Origin: Polyodon spathula
Taxonomy: Eukaryota > Chordata > Actinopteri > Acipenseriformes > Polyodontidae
NCBI RefSeq assembly: GCF_017654505.1
Contig: NC_054543.1
Coordinates: 22,022,976 to 22,086,975 of the forward strand
Direction of reading: 5' to 3'
Length of the DNA: 64,000 nucleotides
Shown here: positions 1 through 11,223 of the stretch, piece by piece
Numbering within the stretch: position 1 is the first letter of the stretch
Layout: the number at the start of each line of letters is the position of its first letter
Translations under genes and position numbers: made by a program
The notes under the pieces: generated by a model
The model's database searches: none
Told to the model about the DNA's origin: nothing
Seen by the model: only the letters and a program-made list of their open reading frames with translations

Positions 1-46
1 TCTCAATTCAGCTAGCACACATTGACAGAATTTACCTGCACAGAAC

Positions 47-677
47 TGTGACCAGGATGACTGTAGTGTTGACTTCAGACCTGGAAGAACAACACACAGG
101 ACAGAGACGTGGCGTTTTAGTGAAGCTGAGCGCTTGTTTGCACTCAGCATTTAATAAATGAACAAACAGAAAATAAAGATGCTGAACAAAACAGAACGCG
201 GCACTTGAGACAAAATAAACAGACAAACAAAACGTACTAACACTAAACAGGACGAACACTAAACAAGTAACGTGCTGGCACTTCCAGCATGCCGTAGCAA
301 TTGTTATTTTAACTAAACTCTCCTCTCTCTCTCACCCATTCTCCACTTCCGAACACACAACCCCGAGTGAGTGAGAACCTGCTGCTTTTATGCAGCTGTA
401 CCGAGACTCGATTGCAAATCAATCATTCAATTGGAGTCTCGGTACAACTGCACATGATTTAATGAAGTGCATTTTCCCTTGCTCACACATTATTACATTT
501 TACCTGCTCGTGAAGTGCTGTGCAATCCTTGTGCCTAAATACACATATACATTTTAAACACTTGTGCTCGTAACCAATATTTATATCCTGTGTATTTTAT
601 ACATAAATGCCAACATTAACACACTACATACAACATAAAACATTAATAAACACAAAGGGGCGGGACACTCCGCCACA
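47..677 (-). mobile_element. LTR of a non-autonomous LTR element (LTR-A family), 3' LTR
   Basis: This is one long terminal repeat read on the minus strand. It aligns by eye over its length with the solo LTR at 50717-51328, sharing the GC-rich start (CCCGCCCC), the stretch around 'gtgctgtgcaatcc', and the TGAC-rich far end. The edge at 677 reads TGTGGCGG on the minus strand. A TATA-like box (GCATAAAAGC on the minus strand, about 384-393) lies beside an inverted repeat with arms 393-409 and 434-450. A purine-rich tract lies just outside at about 684-720, as expected upstream of a 3' LTR. The edge at 47 is degenerate, so that boundary is approximate. Confidence 0.7.
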
Positions 678-953
678 CATGCCACTCCTTGTGCGCAGCA
701 CACGTGGCCTTAAAAGGCCACCTACCCCCTTAGTCCCCAAACTCCTGGTTTATAGTCCTGGCCCAGGAACAGGGGCAGCAATGGGCCAAAGATGGCGGTC
801 ACGGTGGGAGGTCCTCCTCCCACCCCAAAAGCTGTAGCAGCAAAGGCAATCCTGGCAACCGCATGGCTGTCTGTGGGGTGGTCTCCTGACCTCATTGCCC
901 TTCTCTGTAACAGCTCCCTCTTGTGGGGCTCTGACCACCAAATTCCCTGCATT

Positions 954-1508
954 TTAAAGTGCTGCAGGGGAAGGTGGTCTCCTGACCAATCCCCCATTCT
1001 TCATAGCCGGCAACTCCCCCTTGTTGGGCTCCGGCCAAAGTATTTCCTGTGGAAAAGCAGGGCTGACAGCAAACCCAGGCGAAGCATATCTGGCGACCCC
1101 AGGCGAAGCAGAGCTGGCGACCCAAGGCGACAGCAGCAGCAGCGGACAAATCGGGAGGCGACGACAGCAGCAGCGGACCCTCAGAAGGGGGTGATGGTAG
1201 CAGCAGTGGACCCTCGGGAGGCGACGACAGCAGCAGCGGACCCTCAGGAGGTGGTGATGGCAGCAACAGTGGACACTCGGGAGGTGACGACAGCAGCAGC
1301 GGACCCTCAGGAGGTGGTGATGGCAGCAGCAGCGGACCCTCGGGAGGTGACGACAGCAGCAGCAGCGGACCCTCAGGAGGTGGTGATGGCAGCAGCAGTG
1401 GACACTTGGGAGGCGACAGCAGCAGCGGCAGCGGACACTTGGGAGGGGAGCCCCTGGCCACAGAGGCGGCTGCGGGAGCTCCACTTCTCCCTCATACACT
1501 TCCAGCAC
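954..1508 (-). CDS. Proline/leucine/cysteine-rich repeat ORF of LTR-A element, function unknown
   Basis: This is an ORF of about 184 residues inside the LTR-A element that ends at the LTR 47-677. Its frame matches the frame of the plus-strand ORF 23708-24466: both contain [15 protein letters not shown], followed later by SASPGVA-type repeats. The middle is built from a tandem repeat with alternating Cys- and Leu-rich blocks, and two other frames stay open across it because the repeat unit is close to a multiple of three. No protease, reverse transcriptase or integrase motif is visible. It may be a gag-like or accessory product, or only a repeat that keeps frames open. No function is assigned. 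Confidence 0.4.
   Translation of the reverse strand: MLEVYEGEVELPQPPLWPGAPLPSVRCRCCCRLPSVHCCCHHHLLRVRCCCCRHLPRVRCCCHHHLLRVRCCCRHLPSVHCCCHHHLLRVRCCCRRLPRVHCCYHHPLLRVRCCCRRLPICPLLLLSPWVASSASPGVARYASPGFAVSPAFPQEILWPEPNKGELPAMKNGGLVRRPPSPAAL
1133..1445. repeat. Minisatellite within LTR-A internal region
   Basis: These are imperfect tandem copies built from 'gcagcagcggaccctc' plus 'gggaggtgacgacag' or 'aggaggtggtgatgg' half-units, giving a compound period of roughly 60-66 bases. About five units are present. The repeat lies inside the ORF at 954-1508. It has no constant repeat with unique spacers, so it is not a CRISPR array. Confidence 0.8.
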
Positions 1509-1558
1509 GCTGTAGCAATTGTTATTTTAACTAAACTCTCCTCTCTCTCTCACCCATG
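1498..1558 (-). repeat. Displaced LTR-A fragment
   Basis: These about 60 bases repeat 284-345 of the LTR almost exactly ('gtagcaattgttatttt', then a CT-rich run and 'ctcaccca'). They lie at the far end of the internal region. I read them as a remnant of the deleted 5' LTR of the same element. What follows to about 2130 is AT-rich sequence in which I recognise nothing. Confidence 0.6.
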
Positions 1559-2134
1559 AGCGGAACTACTGTGGACGCTCCCGCCGTGATGTGGAGACCC
1601 ACTGCCGAGTGCGATGACTGCGCCAAGAAAAGCCCCAGCGAACAGTTAACAGTTTACTTTTGAGCTTTGATTACTCGTGCAAGCTTCAAGTCACAGTCAC
1701 AATAATAATAAAAATGAAAATAATAATGTTGTATCCTACCAGCGTGATCCTACCGGCTCTTTTTTTTTTACACAATTTACAAAATGCCTTTGTAACTGTC
1801 ACATGATTGAATCCAGTTTTTTTTTCTCCACTGCATTCGGTACCCTGCTATGTCTTTTTTGCTTTTTATTGACAGGCTAGTCAACAACATTAGCCCCAGT
1901 AACACTTTCTCAGTAAAACCAGACGCACCAAGTAAAACACATGACTCATAATGCATCATGTTATTGCAGGTTAACGTGATTGGATAGCCGCGTAGATGCA
2001 ATGCAAACAACTCACTCAAACAACACACCCTAGTACAATATGCTGTGGGGCAGTATAACAGCCACATATACGAAATTGCCTGACAAGAAAATAAAAAGAA
2101 ATCAGATTTTACGACTGGGTTTTCAATGTTTACT

Positions 2135-2245
2135 CTAAAAATTGGGACAAATAGTGTCCCGATCGTACTTCAATTGGGATGTTGGACAAAGCCCCTAATA
2201 TCGAGACGATCACGGTTTTATCAGGACGTCTGGTCACCCTAATAC
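2135..2245 (-). repeat. Possible MITE fragment
   Basis: On the minus strand this reads 'gggtgaccagacgtcctgat', later 'ggggctttgtcc' and 'gggacactatttgtccc'. That pattern resembles a dispersed vertebrate repeat I recall only loosely. No terminal inverted repeat pair or target duplication is visible, so the class is uncertain. Confidence 0.3.
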
Positions 2246-2424
2246 CAGCAGAGGCATCGGTCCAACTGTGGAACTGGACGCTTGGGCATTGCACCCTGTT
2301 GAACTTTTTGGGGACAAAAAGAGACAATGGTGGGGGCAATGTAGCGATCTGTGCAATTATGTTTTGTACGGTGTTCCTACTGTGTTTGCATACTGTAAAT
2401 CCCGCTGTATTGTGTTTCTGTATT

Positions 2425-2826
2425 GTATTCCCTTTCCGCTATGTATTGCCCGCTGTTTGCTTGTATAACCCTGTGTCTGTGTCTGTGTGTAAATGTAACC
2501 TGTGCGTGTGGTACTGTCTGTGTCTCCCCTGTATTTGGCTGTTGTTTGTCTATGCCCATTGGTCCTGGTGTGCGGCTGAGAACCAATGGGATGTGTTTAA
2601 AGCTCTGGCACCCGATTAACATAAAGGGGCGGAGCTATGTTAGAAAAGTGCGCTGCACCAGCAATTATGTGGTGTTGTTGCTCTCCTGATTTGTTTGTAC
2701 TCCAGAAAGCAGTGAAACAGTGAAGCAGTCATTAGCAGTCTCTGAGTGGGTGCTAGAGATTAGCATCCCGAAATAAGACTTGGAACTGATTTCAACGTGT
2801 TGTCTCCCTTCTTCCCTGCCTGCCTG
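2425..2826 (+). mobile_element. LTR-like repeat with Pol II promoter (LTR-C family), copy 1
   Basis: This matches the reverse complement of 11805-12215 along about 400 bases. In order it holds an inverted CCAAT box (ATTGG, about 2559), a CCAAT box (about 2583), a GC box (GGGGCGGAGC, about 2626) and a degraded TATA position (TTAGAAAAG, where copy 2 has TTATAAAAG). A polyadenylation-like signal and a run of 'cttccctgcctgcctgc' follow. The layout resembles an LTR (U3-R-U5). No coding region or second LTR is seen nearby, so a solo LTR is the simplest reading. The exact ends are not determined. Confidence 0.55.
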
Positions 2827-2841
2827 CATAGAACACTACAA

Positions 2842-3781
2842 TACTTTAAAATAAGGTTCCTGCTTCTCAGCTCAGATGCACTTTTCTCTGTTCTTTCTCT
2901 TTTGCTTTCTCAAGCCGAATTTATGATGATACATTTTTTTTAATCATCAGTCTACAATCAAACATAACTTTTATGCTCTGAGCAAGAATGAGCATAATGC
3001 ATACTAAGAGTCAGTTTTCTGCGGAATAAAGCTGAAAAACAGAGATTTTCAATCCTGTCTGAGAAATTTTTGTTTTACACTTGGGGCGGGGCAAAAACAT
3101 ACAAAGCTTTTTTTGTTTGTTTGAGAACAAAATCAATGTATTGGTCATATATAACCATCAACACAGGCAATTTTGCTTTAAATTTACATAAACATATTTG
3201 GTCAATAAAACATCTTCTGGCGGTCAAGGTTGAACAAGGCACACTGTCAGTGTTACATTCATGCTGAAACGTAGGTGCAGTTTACTTCAGTATCCAGTGC
3301 ATTGTTACGACTGAACAAGCTGCTTAAACGTGCAGAAAACCACTAAGATTGGGTCAAGGAGTTTGGCAATAGCCATCCAAATAACAAAGACTAACTCAGA
3401 GATAAACTGGCATGAATATTATTTATAGTTTTTTTATTATTACTACACAGAAGTATTTGTAATGTTTAAAGTAAAATGGTAAGTTTGTGTATATTAGTGA
3501 TTGATTGCACTGCTGAGCTTGTAACTTCCTTAGAATTTAAAAGAGTACCAATAAATGCTGCTTGTGTTAACTGTTATTCAATAGTACTGTTTATTTGTCT
3601 TATAATGTGATGGTAGGGGCAGGTTTTTACAGTTTTTTAATCAGAGAATGTAGGCTTTTAGGTAGTGTTGCACTTCTTTAGATACCTTCACTTCAACTGC
3701 TGTTTTTTCCAGCTGCTTCTCCTGTTGCTTTCAGCCAGCATGCACTGACACAGAAGACGTTGCTGAGGTGAAATGACCCAG
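2842..3781. other. Unannotated AT-rich sequence
   Basis: I see no ORF of note, no recognisable element and no clear repeat in this stretch. Confidence 0.5.
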
Positions 3782-4193
3782 TGTGGCAGGTTGGCTTCAT
3801 GGTGTGATGTCACGGACACAGACAGCACTGGGGTATGAATGCACTGGCAAGCAGATTTTAATAATACATAAACAAAAGGTTTTAACAAAACAAAACATTC
3901 AGAATAAATGGCACGATGGCCAAAACAGACAAAGACAAAATCAAACACAAACCCACAACAAGTATCACGCTGAACTGTTTAACAAAAGTAGCAATTGTTT
4001 TCTTTAGTTTTGATTCTCAGCTCCGTCTCTACAGTTCTTTCTCTCTGAACACACTTCACCTCTCATAGCCACAGCTGCGGGTTTTTGTACATGTGACAGT
4101 CTCCAAATTAGAAATAAATTAATTAATCTGGAGACTGTCACATTCTACATGAGTTTCTAGCAGGTAGGGTTTTTAACTCTTTCCCTGCCAACA
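3782..4193 (-). mobile_element. Solo LTR, LTR-A-like
   Basis: The plus strand starts TGTGGCAGG, continues 'ttggcttcatggtgtgatg' like the termini of the LTR-A copies, and ends CCCTGCCAACA, giving TG...CA ends on both strands. A GTGACAGTCTCCA / TGGAGACTGTCAC inverted repeat (4093-4105 and 4129-4141) lies beside a TATA-like TGTACAAAAA on the minus strand. No matching target duplication is visible at the ends I chose. It is more diverged than the other copies. Confidence 0.5.
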
Positions 4194-4751
4194 GGGGCAT
4201 AAAGCATGACAGATTGCTTTCATTGGACCAGTGTTTTAGCACCATCACTTACAGTTATGTGGCTTTGTGGTGTCTTATACAATGTGCTAGGACAAGCTTG
4301 CTGTGCACACACTCGGATTGTCTGATCCTTGTGTAATTGATGTAGACAAGACCAGCCAATCTGCTGACAGCTGTTACAATGGTTCTGGAAAGACTCAACA
4401 AGGTGAACCACAAGGCATCTGGGTGTAGGTTGCATAATAATGATACCCTCTATACAGTTAGGTAGTAGGGTTACTGTGAAGGATAGGTAAATATGAGCAC
4501 AGTACAAAATAATCTATCACATAAATCTCATGAACACAGAGGGAATAGGGGTTGTTCATAACTCTGAAATATTATTCTCAAAGATTTAATGTATGTGTGC
4601 TGTAGATATAAGGTAAAATATAATCCAGGAGAGCTTTAGAAGTAGCATATGTGGTTAGTAATTGGTAAATAAAGATCTCTGCAAAAACAGTAATAGATAA
4701 CTATACAAAATACACATACCTTGGTTTGCTAAAGTAGTTACATTAAAGATA

Positions 4752-4759
4752 ATTTAGAG
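4752..4759. other. 8-bp target site duplication of hAT element, left copy
   Basis: ATTTAGAG immediately precedes the element; the right copy is at 7101-7108. Confidence 0.85.
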
Positions 4760-4833
4760 CAGCAGTTCTCAAACTGGGGTACTCGAGAGCGCCTCAAGGG
4801 GTAGGCGAGAAAAATCCTGTAATGGTGGACAAC

Positions 4834-4864
<31 letters not shown>

Positions 4865-5401
4865 TTTTTTATTTTACAATTGTTAATCGACTAGCTTCGA
4901 AATTGTACAATGTAGAGGAAAGTTAAATTCAAATAAAACCGCAACCGTACTGGTGTACGTTTCCTTTCTGTTGGGTGAGGTTAACTATAAACACTGCTGA
5001 CAGTTTGAGCGTTGAGTGCACACATGGCTAAATTACATATTTAAATAGCAGGACAGTCGCCTGCAGTCTGTAGGCTAAAAAGAAGGGGAAAAAGTCTTTG
5101 TGTGATGTTGCTGTATGATTGCTTCTTTTAAAAATGTGTAGTATTTACTAGGTACGTTTGCTTTCTGGAGTTTAAATGTTCATTGTTTGTACTTTAGTTT
5201 AATCAGTTCAGTGTGTTTTATGTAAGTTTATGTTTTTAAATAACAGTATTATTAAGTTTAGCAGGCAGCTGTGCCGCCCTGCTTACACAGTCAAATCACT
5301 GCGCTGGAGCGTACACGACTGTGTTATCTTTATTTTGACTAATTTGTTGAAGAACTCCTTTGTCGAGTTTATTAGGCTAATAAAAGCAAAAGCACTGTAT
5401 A

Positions 5402-5437
<36 letters not shown>

Positions 5438-5438
5438 A
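5402..5438. repeat. (TTA)n microsatellite
   Basis: An uninterrupted run of TTA/ATT triplets inside the hAT element. Confidence 0.9.
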
Positions 5439-6239
5439 AAAATGGAATCGCAGGATTTAAAAATAATAATATAATCAACCCCTAACTCCTGGATTGGGAA
5501 GTGTCTGAAATTGGATTCCCTACTCCAGACCTATTGAGTATGTTCCTATCATATAATGAGTGCCCATCAACAAGCTGTTTGGCAGCTGATTAACATGAAC
5601 AGATGACTGCACTAAACACTAACATGTAAGCATTTTGCTAAAAGTCATTTTTGACTGAGTAATATAAATGCCACTTTTCTACTTTAATCAAATTTAGTTT
5701 TTGGAAATATTCACTTCAAAACAATGTGCTTATTCTGGCTGGATTCGATACTGTACAAGACACACAGAATTTTAAATGCCCAGCTCAGGTGTTAAACCAT
5801 AACATCCAAGTTAAAAAACAAAGAAACAAAAGAAAACACATATTTAATGTGTTATTCAATATTCACATAGTTTTATGCTACCAGATTTTTTTAAAAGATG
5901 CCTGTATCTGTAAATTTTAAATAGTTTTTATGCAAAATGCCCCGTCTGTTTTCTCTATACACTTCTGCATTTTTTGGAAGAAATGCACGACTTTTGTTGA
6001 GAATTGCTTTCTGGATTTTGAAATAATTTTACATAGCATTTTCAGTTTTAATTGTATTTTATTTAAATTAGTTTAACATCAGTAATTGGCTGAACTCAAG
6101 CCCCTACTCCTTCCCAATGCCTTCTAAGCCAGCAAATCAAGTCCTGTTTATTTAAAAAAATGTAATGACTCACTTAAATTTTTCTGTAACTTGTAGTCCT
6201 ATTTGTTCATTTTAAAATACAAAATAGCATACCCTTGTA

Positions 6240-6850
6240 GGGTCGCAAAATAAAGTGCAGAGATGTTCAGAGAGAACTAATCACACCGATCGTTGCATCA
6301 AAGGTTTATTGCAGTGGTCATCAAACAACAGAGCGCTCTGGAGAATAACGGTCACTTTATCAGTAACCAGTGTATTCGCCCGGGGTAAAGCACGTACATG
6401 GGTTATATGTGTTTCACACAAAATTCCTCGCTCCTATCAGGATTTGGCACGCAGCACACAATTCCTTTGTCCTTACCCCCTAAACCTGTCCCCTCTCTCA
6501 GTTTAACCAATGGATAGCAACTGTAGGGCTTGATTGCCCCCTCCATTGCATTTGTTATGTTCATCTCAGACTAGATTTTATGATCTAGCAAGCATTTCAC
6601 GGTTGAGCACACATTCCACTTCTACGTCTACCCTCCTCCTAGCCCCGGACATCTGACCCAACCTAATGGTGTACTGGAACATTCTGCCCTTCCCCCCTCC
6701 TTTCACAAATTCCTCACTAAACATTGCAAAACCGCACCCAATGATTGTTGGTTGATCCTGTTTTCCTGTTTGGTTCCTTTACCCTTGTCTAGGGGCTGCA
6801 TTGTTTATTAATCAGGGTGTAGTTTTACTGAAATCTGTGATAAAAAAAAA
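6240..6850. other. GC-richer insert within the hAT element, unclassified
   Basis: This segment differs in composition from the AT-rich hAT interior around it. It contains pyrimidine-rich blocks ('cccctctctcag', 'ctaccctcctcctag') and a TTTATTGC near 6305 that reads GCAATAAA on the minus strand. It could be a minus-strand LTR or another nested insert. I found no paired ends. Confidence 0.25.
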
Positions 6851-6887
6851 AGCAAGCACATCTATCACATTGGTAGGTAAGCATTTA

Positions 6888-6889
6888 TT

Positions 6890-6939
<50 letters not shown>
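6888..6939. repeat. (TA)n microsatellite
   Basis: A TA dinucleotide run with one interruption. Confidence 0.9.
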
Positions 6940-6943
<4 letters not shown>

Positions 6944-7100
6944 AGTTAACAACATCAGTAGGTACTTAAGCTTAGTAATTAGAAAATACTTTTTTTTTCT
7001 GTTTTCATAGGAATATTATGACCCTATCTGGAATGGGAGTATGAAGTAGACTAGATTTTTTGGAAAGGGGTACTGGACCTAAAAAGTTTAAAAACCACTG

Positions 7101-7108
7101 ATTTAGAG
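7101..7108. other. 8-bp target site duplication of hAT element, right copy
   Basis: ATTTAGAG directly follows the CCACTG terminus and is identical to 4752-4759. Confidence 0.85.
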
Positions 7109-8149
7109 AATAACCCTAATAACTAATGCAGGAGCAACTGAACCCAGAAGCATTAAGAAAGATGGCAAACCCCATACAGTAAAGCTCTTTTCTTAATTCT
7201 CTCTGTTCATCTCTAGACTGCAATACAAACCAAAACACAGCTGAGAACTGATTGATGTAAATGAGGAGAGGGGTTGAAAAGCACTGCTATAGCACAATAC
7301 ACTGTGTCTGTGCTACACAGATATGGTCCCCCAAAGTCAGTCTTGAGCACTCTTTACAGTTTTTTGTTTATCTTAATACCAATGACTTATTTCTTTTATA
7401 ATCGCTATCTGCGCTCTAAAACAATCATAAATAATGTGTAACATCTTCCAGTACACATAAAAATGGCAGATTCTCCCAAAAACTCCTCCACTCAGTCATA
7501 TATTGCATTGGTGCAGTATTTTTGAACAGGTAATATACAAATAATGAATATCCTGCACTTGAATGTACCAGCTGTCAAAGAGAGACTGTAATTATATCAT
7601 TCTCAGAAATATTATGTCTGCTTAAAAGAAAGTTCGTCATACCGAACTGCTTTAGTGACAGGGCCTCACTTATTAAAATTGTACAAAGGCAGAATGTAGA
7701 TGATACGCGCAAAATCAAGTATACCATTTCTCTTCCAAAAATAATTAGTTTCTTTATCAATAAATAGCAGTTATGTGGGTGTTCCACTTATCTAACTTTG
7801 TTCATTGGTTTAACTGATCCCTATATGTTTCAGATGTTAATGATATTACAAGCCAAATACCGACAGTCAGGTTATCAAAGAGCAGTTCAGATTAACAATC
7901 TTTTAGAAAATTGAAGTTTGGATTTAATGTAAAGATACAATCAGTAATGATTGTCAAGCATTTGGTAAAGCTGTACCATAGCCCATATCAACAGGGCTTC
8001 TGATTTTCTGTGGTTTACCCCAACTTTTAAACTCTCCTTTAAGAATTCAATTGATACCTGTTAAGTCATTTGTGTATCCCAATCACAACTTTACAATTGA
8101 CGCTTTTCTCAGTTGTGACTGAGATACATGAATGGCTTAACAAATATAG
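7109..8149. other. Unannotated sequence
   Basis: This is AT-rich with no recognisable coding or repeat feature. The 70-codon minus-strand ORF near 7575-7787 has no family resemblance I can name. Confidence 0.5.
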
Positions 8150-8374
8150 GAGACTGTGGTTAAAGAAAAGGGCTTGTACCAGAAGGTCCTCCATTCAAAT
8201 CCCAGCTCACTCACTGACTCACTGTGTGATCCTGAGCAAGTCACTTAAACTCCTTGTGCTCCATCTTTCAGGGGTGAGATGTTTGGACTCTGCAGCTGAT
8301 GCGTAGTTCACACACCCTAGTCTCTGTATGTCGTCTTGGATAAAGGCGTCTGCTAAATAAACAAATAAATAAAG
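8150..8374 (+). mobile_element. tRNA-derived SINE (V-SINE-like), copy 1
   Basis: The head 'tggttaaagaaaagggcttg' (from about 8157) with a B-box-like ATTCAAATCC (about 8193-8202) resembles a Pol III tRNA promoter. The body has 'gatcctgagcaagtcactt' and the 3' part 'ggataaaggcgtctgctaaa', a tail common in fish SINEs that borrow a LINE 3' end. It ends in an (AAATAAAC)-like tail. A second copy lies at 49648-49892. Confidence 0.75.
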
Positions 8375-8592
8375 TGCCAATTGAATTTTTAAAGGAGAGC
8401 AGAAAAGCTGAAAAAAATCTGAAACCCTACCAATATGAGACTTTCATTATATAGACAAAAACAATTGTGATTTGTTGTTAGTTTTGTAACAATAACTGTT
8501 TTATTTTACTAATGTGTTAGTAAATGTGTCATCTTGTAATTTTCAAACTGAATTAACAGATACTTTGCGAAGAAATATAATACAATTACAGA

Positions 8593-9535
8593 GACCAGGA
8601 AGCGACTATTAGGACATCAGACCTGGTAACAGAGAAATTCAAAATCAGCAAAGGCATCAGACAGGGCTGTGTCCTGTCTCCGGCCCTGATCAATCTATAT
8701 GCGGAAGAAATCATCAGACAATCCTTAGAGGATCTGGACTTCGGAGTAAGGATTGGTGGGATGAAAATAAACAATCTCCGCTATGCAGATGACACTACCC
8801 TGCTAGCAGACAACATCGAAGACCTGGAGAAACCTTTAACAGTCTTGCACAGAGAAAGCGCAAAGAAAGGTCTTCTTCTGAATATGAACAAAACTGTATT
8901 CATGTCCACAGTGCCCGACGTCGATCTGAGAATAGAAGGCACAATTCGAATTCCTCGGCTCAGTGTTAACGGACAATGGCGATATCAAACCCGAGATCAC
9001 CAGGCTATTGGCCAAGGGGAGACAAGTCATGTCAGGCTTGACGAAACTCTGGATGGACAAAAATATATCCACACAGACAAAAGCAAGGCTAGTGAGATCC
9101 CTAGTTCACCCAGTAGCAACCTACGCGAGCGAGAGTTGGACGACAACCAAGACTCTAAGAAGGAAAATCCAGGCATTCGAAATGTGGTGCTGGAGGAGAA
9201 TGCTCAGAGTCCCGTGGACCAAAAGGAGATCCAACGTAGAAATTCTTCAGCAAGTAGGAAATCCGATACCTCTGGATGGAACAATCATAAGGCAGAAACG
9301 GGTCTACCTTGGGCATATTACAAGGGGCAATCAACTAGAAAAAGTTGTCATGACAGGCATGGCCGATGGGAAAAGAGGGCGCGGAAGGCCCAAAACAAGA
9401 TGGCTACAGGAGGCCAAGGAAGCCCTGAATATGAGTCTCCAAGAAATCCTACAAGCCACGAGGAATAGAGAAAGGTGGCGCGGACTCTGTCATAAGGTCG
9501 CTATGAGTCGCCCGCGACTCGACAGACGAACATGA
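8593..9535 (+). pseudogene. RTE-clade LINE, 3' part of reverse transcriptase ORF
   Basis: From 8593 the frame encodes the RT core GIRQGCVLSPAL...NLYAEEI, then LRYADDTTLLA with the catalytic YADD. Around 8960 the frame shifts by one base, and 8963-9535 continues into a C-terminal segment with AFEMWCWRRMLRVPWT, KRGRGRPKTRWL and VAMSRPRLDRRT. The FE.WCWRR.LR..W signature is characteristic of RTE/BovB-type LINEs. The element is 5'-truncated: endonuclease and the N-terminal RT are absent. It ends in a short TGAACA repeat, as RTE elements often do, next to a TA run. The frameshift makes it non-functional. Confidence 0.85.
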
Positions 9536-9547
9536 ACATGAACACAT

Positions 9548-9570
9548 ATTATATATATATATATATATAT
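9548..9570. repeat. (TA)n microsatellite
   Basis: A short TA run just past the RTE 3' tail. Confidence 0.85.
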
Positions 9571-11223
9571 AGGAAGGTCTCGCCCATAAAATATTAAATG
9601 GTATAGAAATGTTGTATCTTGAGGGGTTAATATCAACAGAATAAAAAAAAATGTTGCATTTCAAAAGTGCATTTCAAAGAAAGGTTTTAAGCCTAGTTTA
9701 GTCAGGATTTGCACACACTGTACTGTCTTTGTAGCAATAAAGCTAGCAGCAGAATTTGGGTTTGAAGCGCCAGCTGAGTCTGTCTTGGGGATTTTGCATT
9801 TAACATGTAGTATTTTATAATCTAATTACATCATAAAAAATGTCTTTCAAGATTGGCGTTTTAAGCAAAGAAAGCATTAGTAACATTTAAAGCACTGAAT
9901 ATGAACAATGATGAACTGTGTAATGAAACTGGACATTCTAATATTCACATATGCACTCTTTTTGAGCTCCAAATAATTTGGGATGTATTAAAACTAGACT
10001 AGAGCAACCTTGTAGAACTGAGCAGCTTGTCTAATTTGTTCTCCGATGCTATAATTCTTTGTGATCTACTCATTAAGGGTTATAATACGGTGTATTTTCT
10101 GTGTGTCTCTAAAGATAGATCAGCCTGGCAACATGCTAATGTAGCTGCCTTTCATTTTGTGCCTCCACAACAATTTGCTAATGGGAATGTGAGTGTTATG
10201 AATGGTTACTTTAGAACAGAACATTGTGTATTTCGCATGAGGTTTCTGCAAAATAAACTTCTTAGTGAACATGGCAATTATATATTTATATATTAATATG
10301 AATGTGTTGGCTGAATTCCATACAGAGTATATGAAGAGGTACCGCTGTGTTGGTTTCCAGCTTGGTGATAAAAGGGCAGAAGAAGTTGTACACTTGCTGC
10401 CCTTTTCTAATATCAGATCATAATATTGTGTCTTCTTCTTTTAAAAGAACTAGGAGAAATGATGTAGACAATGTTACTCTCTCAGATACACAACTGGATT
10501 GAGGTATGGGATTTTTGCTTTGAATCAGTCTGTCTTATCTGTCCTGAATCTATCATGGACAATTCCAGCATGGGCAAAAAGTGTATATGGAGGGTCCCCA
10601 AATGTCTCGCCTTGTAAAGGCACAGGCATGTGGTGTGCATGGTGAGTCCTATAGTCAGGGGAGTGCAAGTTCTGGCTGTGCAAAGTTGGGGTGCTGGGGA
10701 TTGCATAGAGCTCTCCCTATTAGGGAGGCAAAATTGACTGGGACTGTCACCTCACCACGCAACAGCAGCCCTTACTGGTCAGATACCTAATGAATTCCTG
10801 CAGGATTGGCCTTTGTCCTCCAGGGACTGGTAGTGCCCCAATGCTGTGGAGCTCCCAGGTGTGTAGAAGTTCTTCTGAGTTGTTGTTTAAAGTTGCTGTG
10901 GTAATGGAACATAACTGACCATTCCTAACTGGACAGGAAGCTCATTCATAGGACTATAGGTTCTGTCACAAAAGTTTAAGAAATATTTTTGAATCATTAG
11001 ATTCGTAGATTAAATGCTTTGAAAATGTATTATATACTTCTAACCCTCTCTAAAATGAATAAAAAAGGTTTCACCAGCTTTAAAATAGGTTTATCTTATT
11101 CAAATAGTAGTTCAGCAAACACAAGTGTGAGTCACGTGCAACATCGAGCTATTGAGATTTTATTGTCAAATTGAATTTTGCTTTTTTCTTTTGTTTTGCT
11201 ATTGTCTTTCTTTGTAATATATT
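9571..11223. other. Unannotated sequence
   Basis: No element or gene was recognised. Several short ORFs (for example 10027-10296 and 10581-10790) have no motif or neighbour that would support coding. Confidence 0.45.

Larger units (their letters stand above)
4760..7100. mobile_element. hAT-type DNA transposon, non-autonomous
   Basis: The left end reads CAGCAGTTCTCAAAC and the right end, reverse-complemented, CAGTGGTTTTTAAAC, an imperfect terminal inverted repeat of the hAT type. The element is flanked on both sides by the same 8 bases, ATTTAGAG (4752-4759 and 7101-7108), the target duplication length typical of hAT elements. The 2341-base interior is AT-rich and includes a T-run (about 4831-4859), a (TTA)n run and a (TA)n run. 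No transposase motif is visible, so it is probably a deletion derivative moved in trans. Confidence 0.85.

Noticed and set aside
1133..1445. Regular repeat array, considered as CRISPR
   Set aside because: Units are contiguous and imperfect with no unique spacers, and the context is eukaryotic. The same applies to 52321-52640.
8157..8202. tRNA gene
   Set aside because: The Pol III boxes belong to a SINE: no acceptor or anticodon stems can be closed, and the same unit recurs at 49648. The same reasoning applies to 59632-59722.
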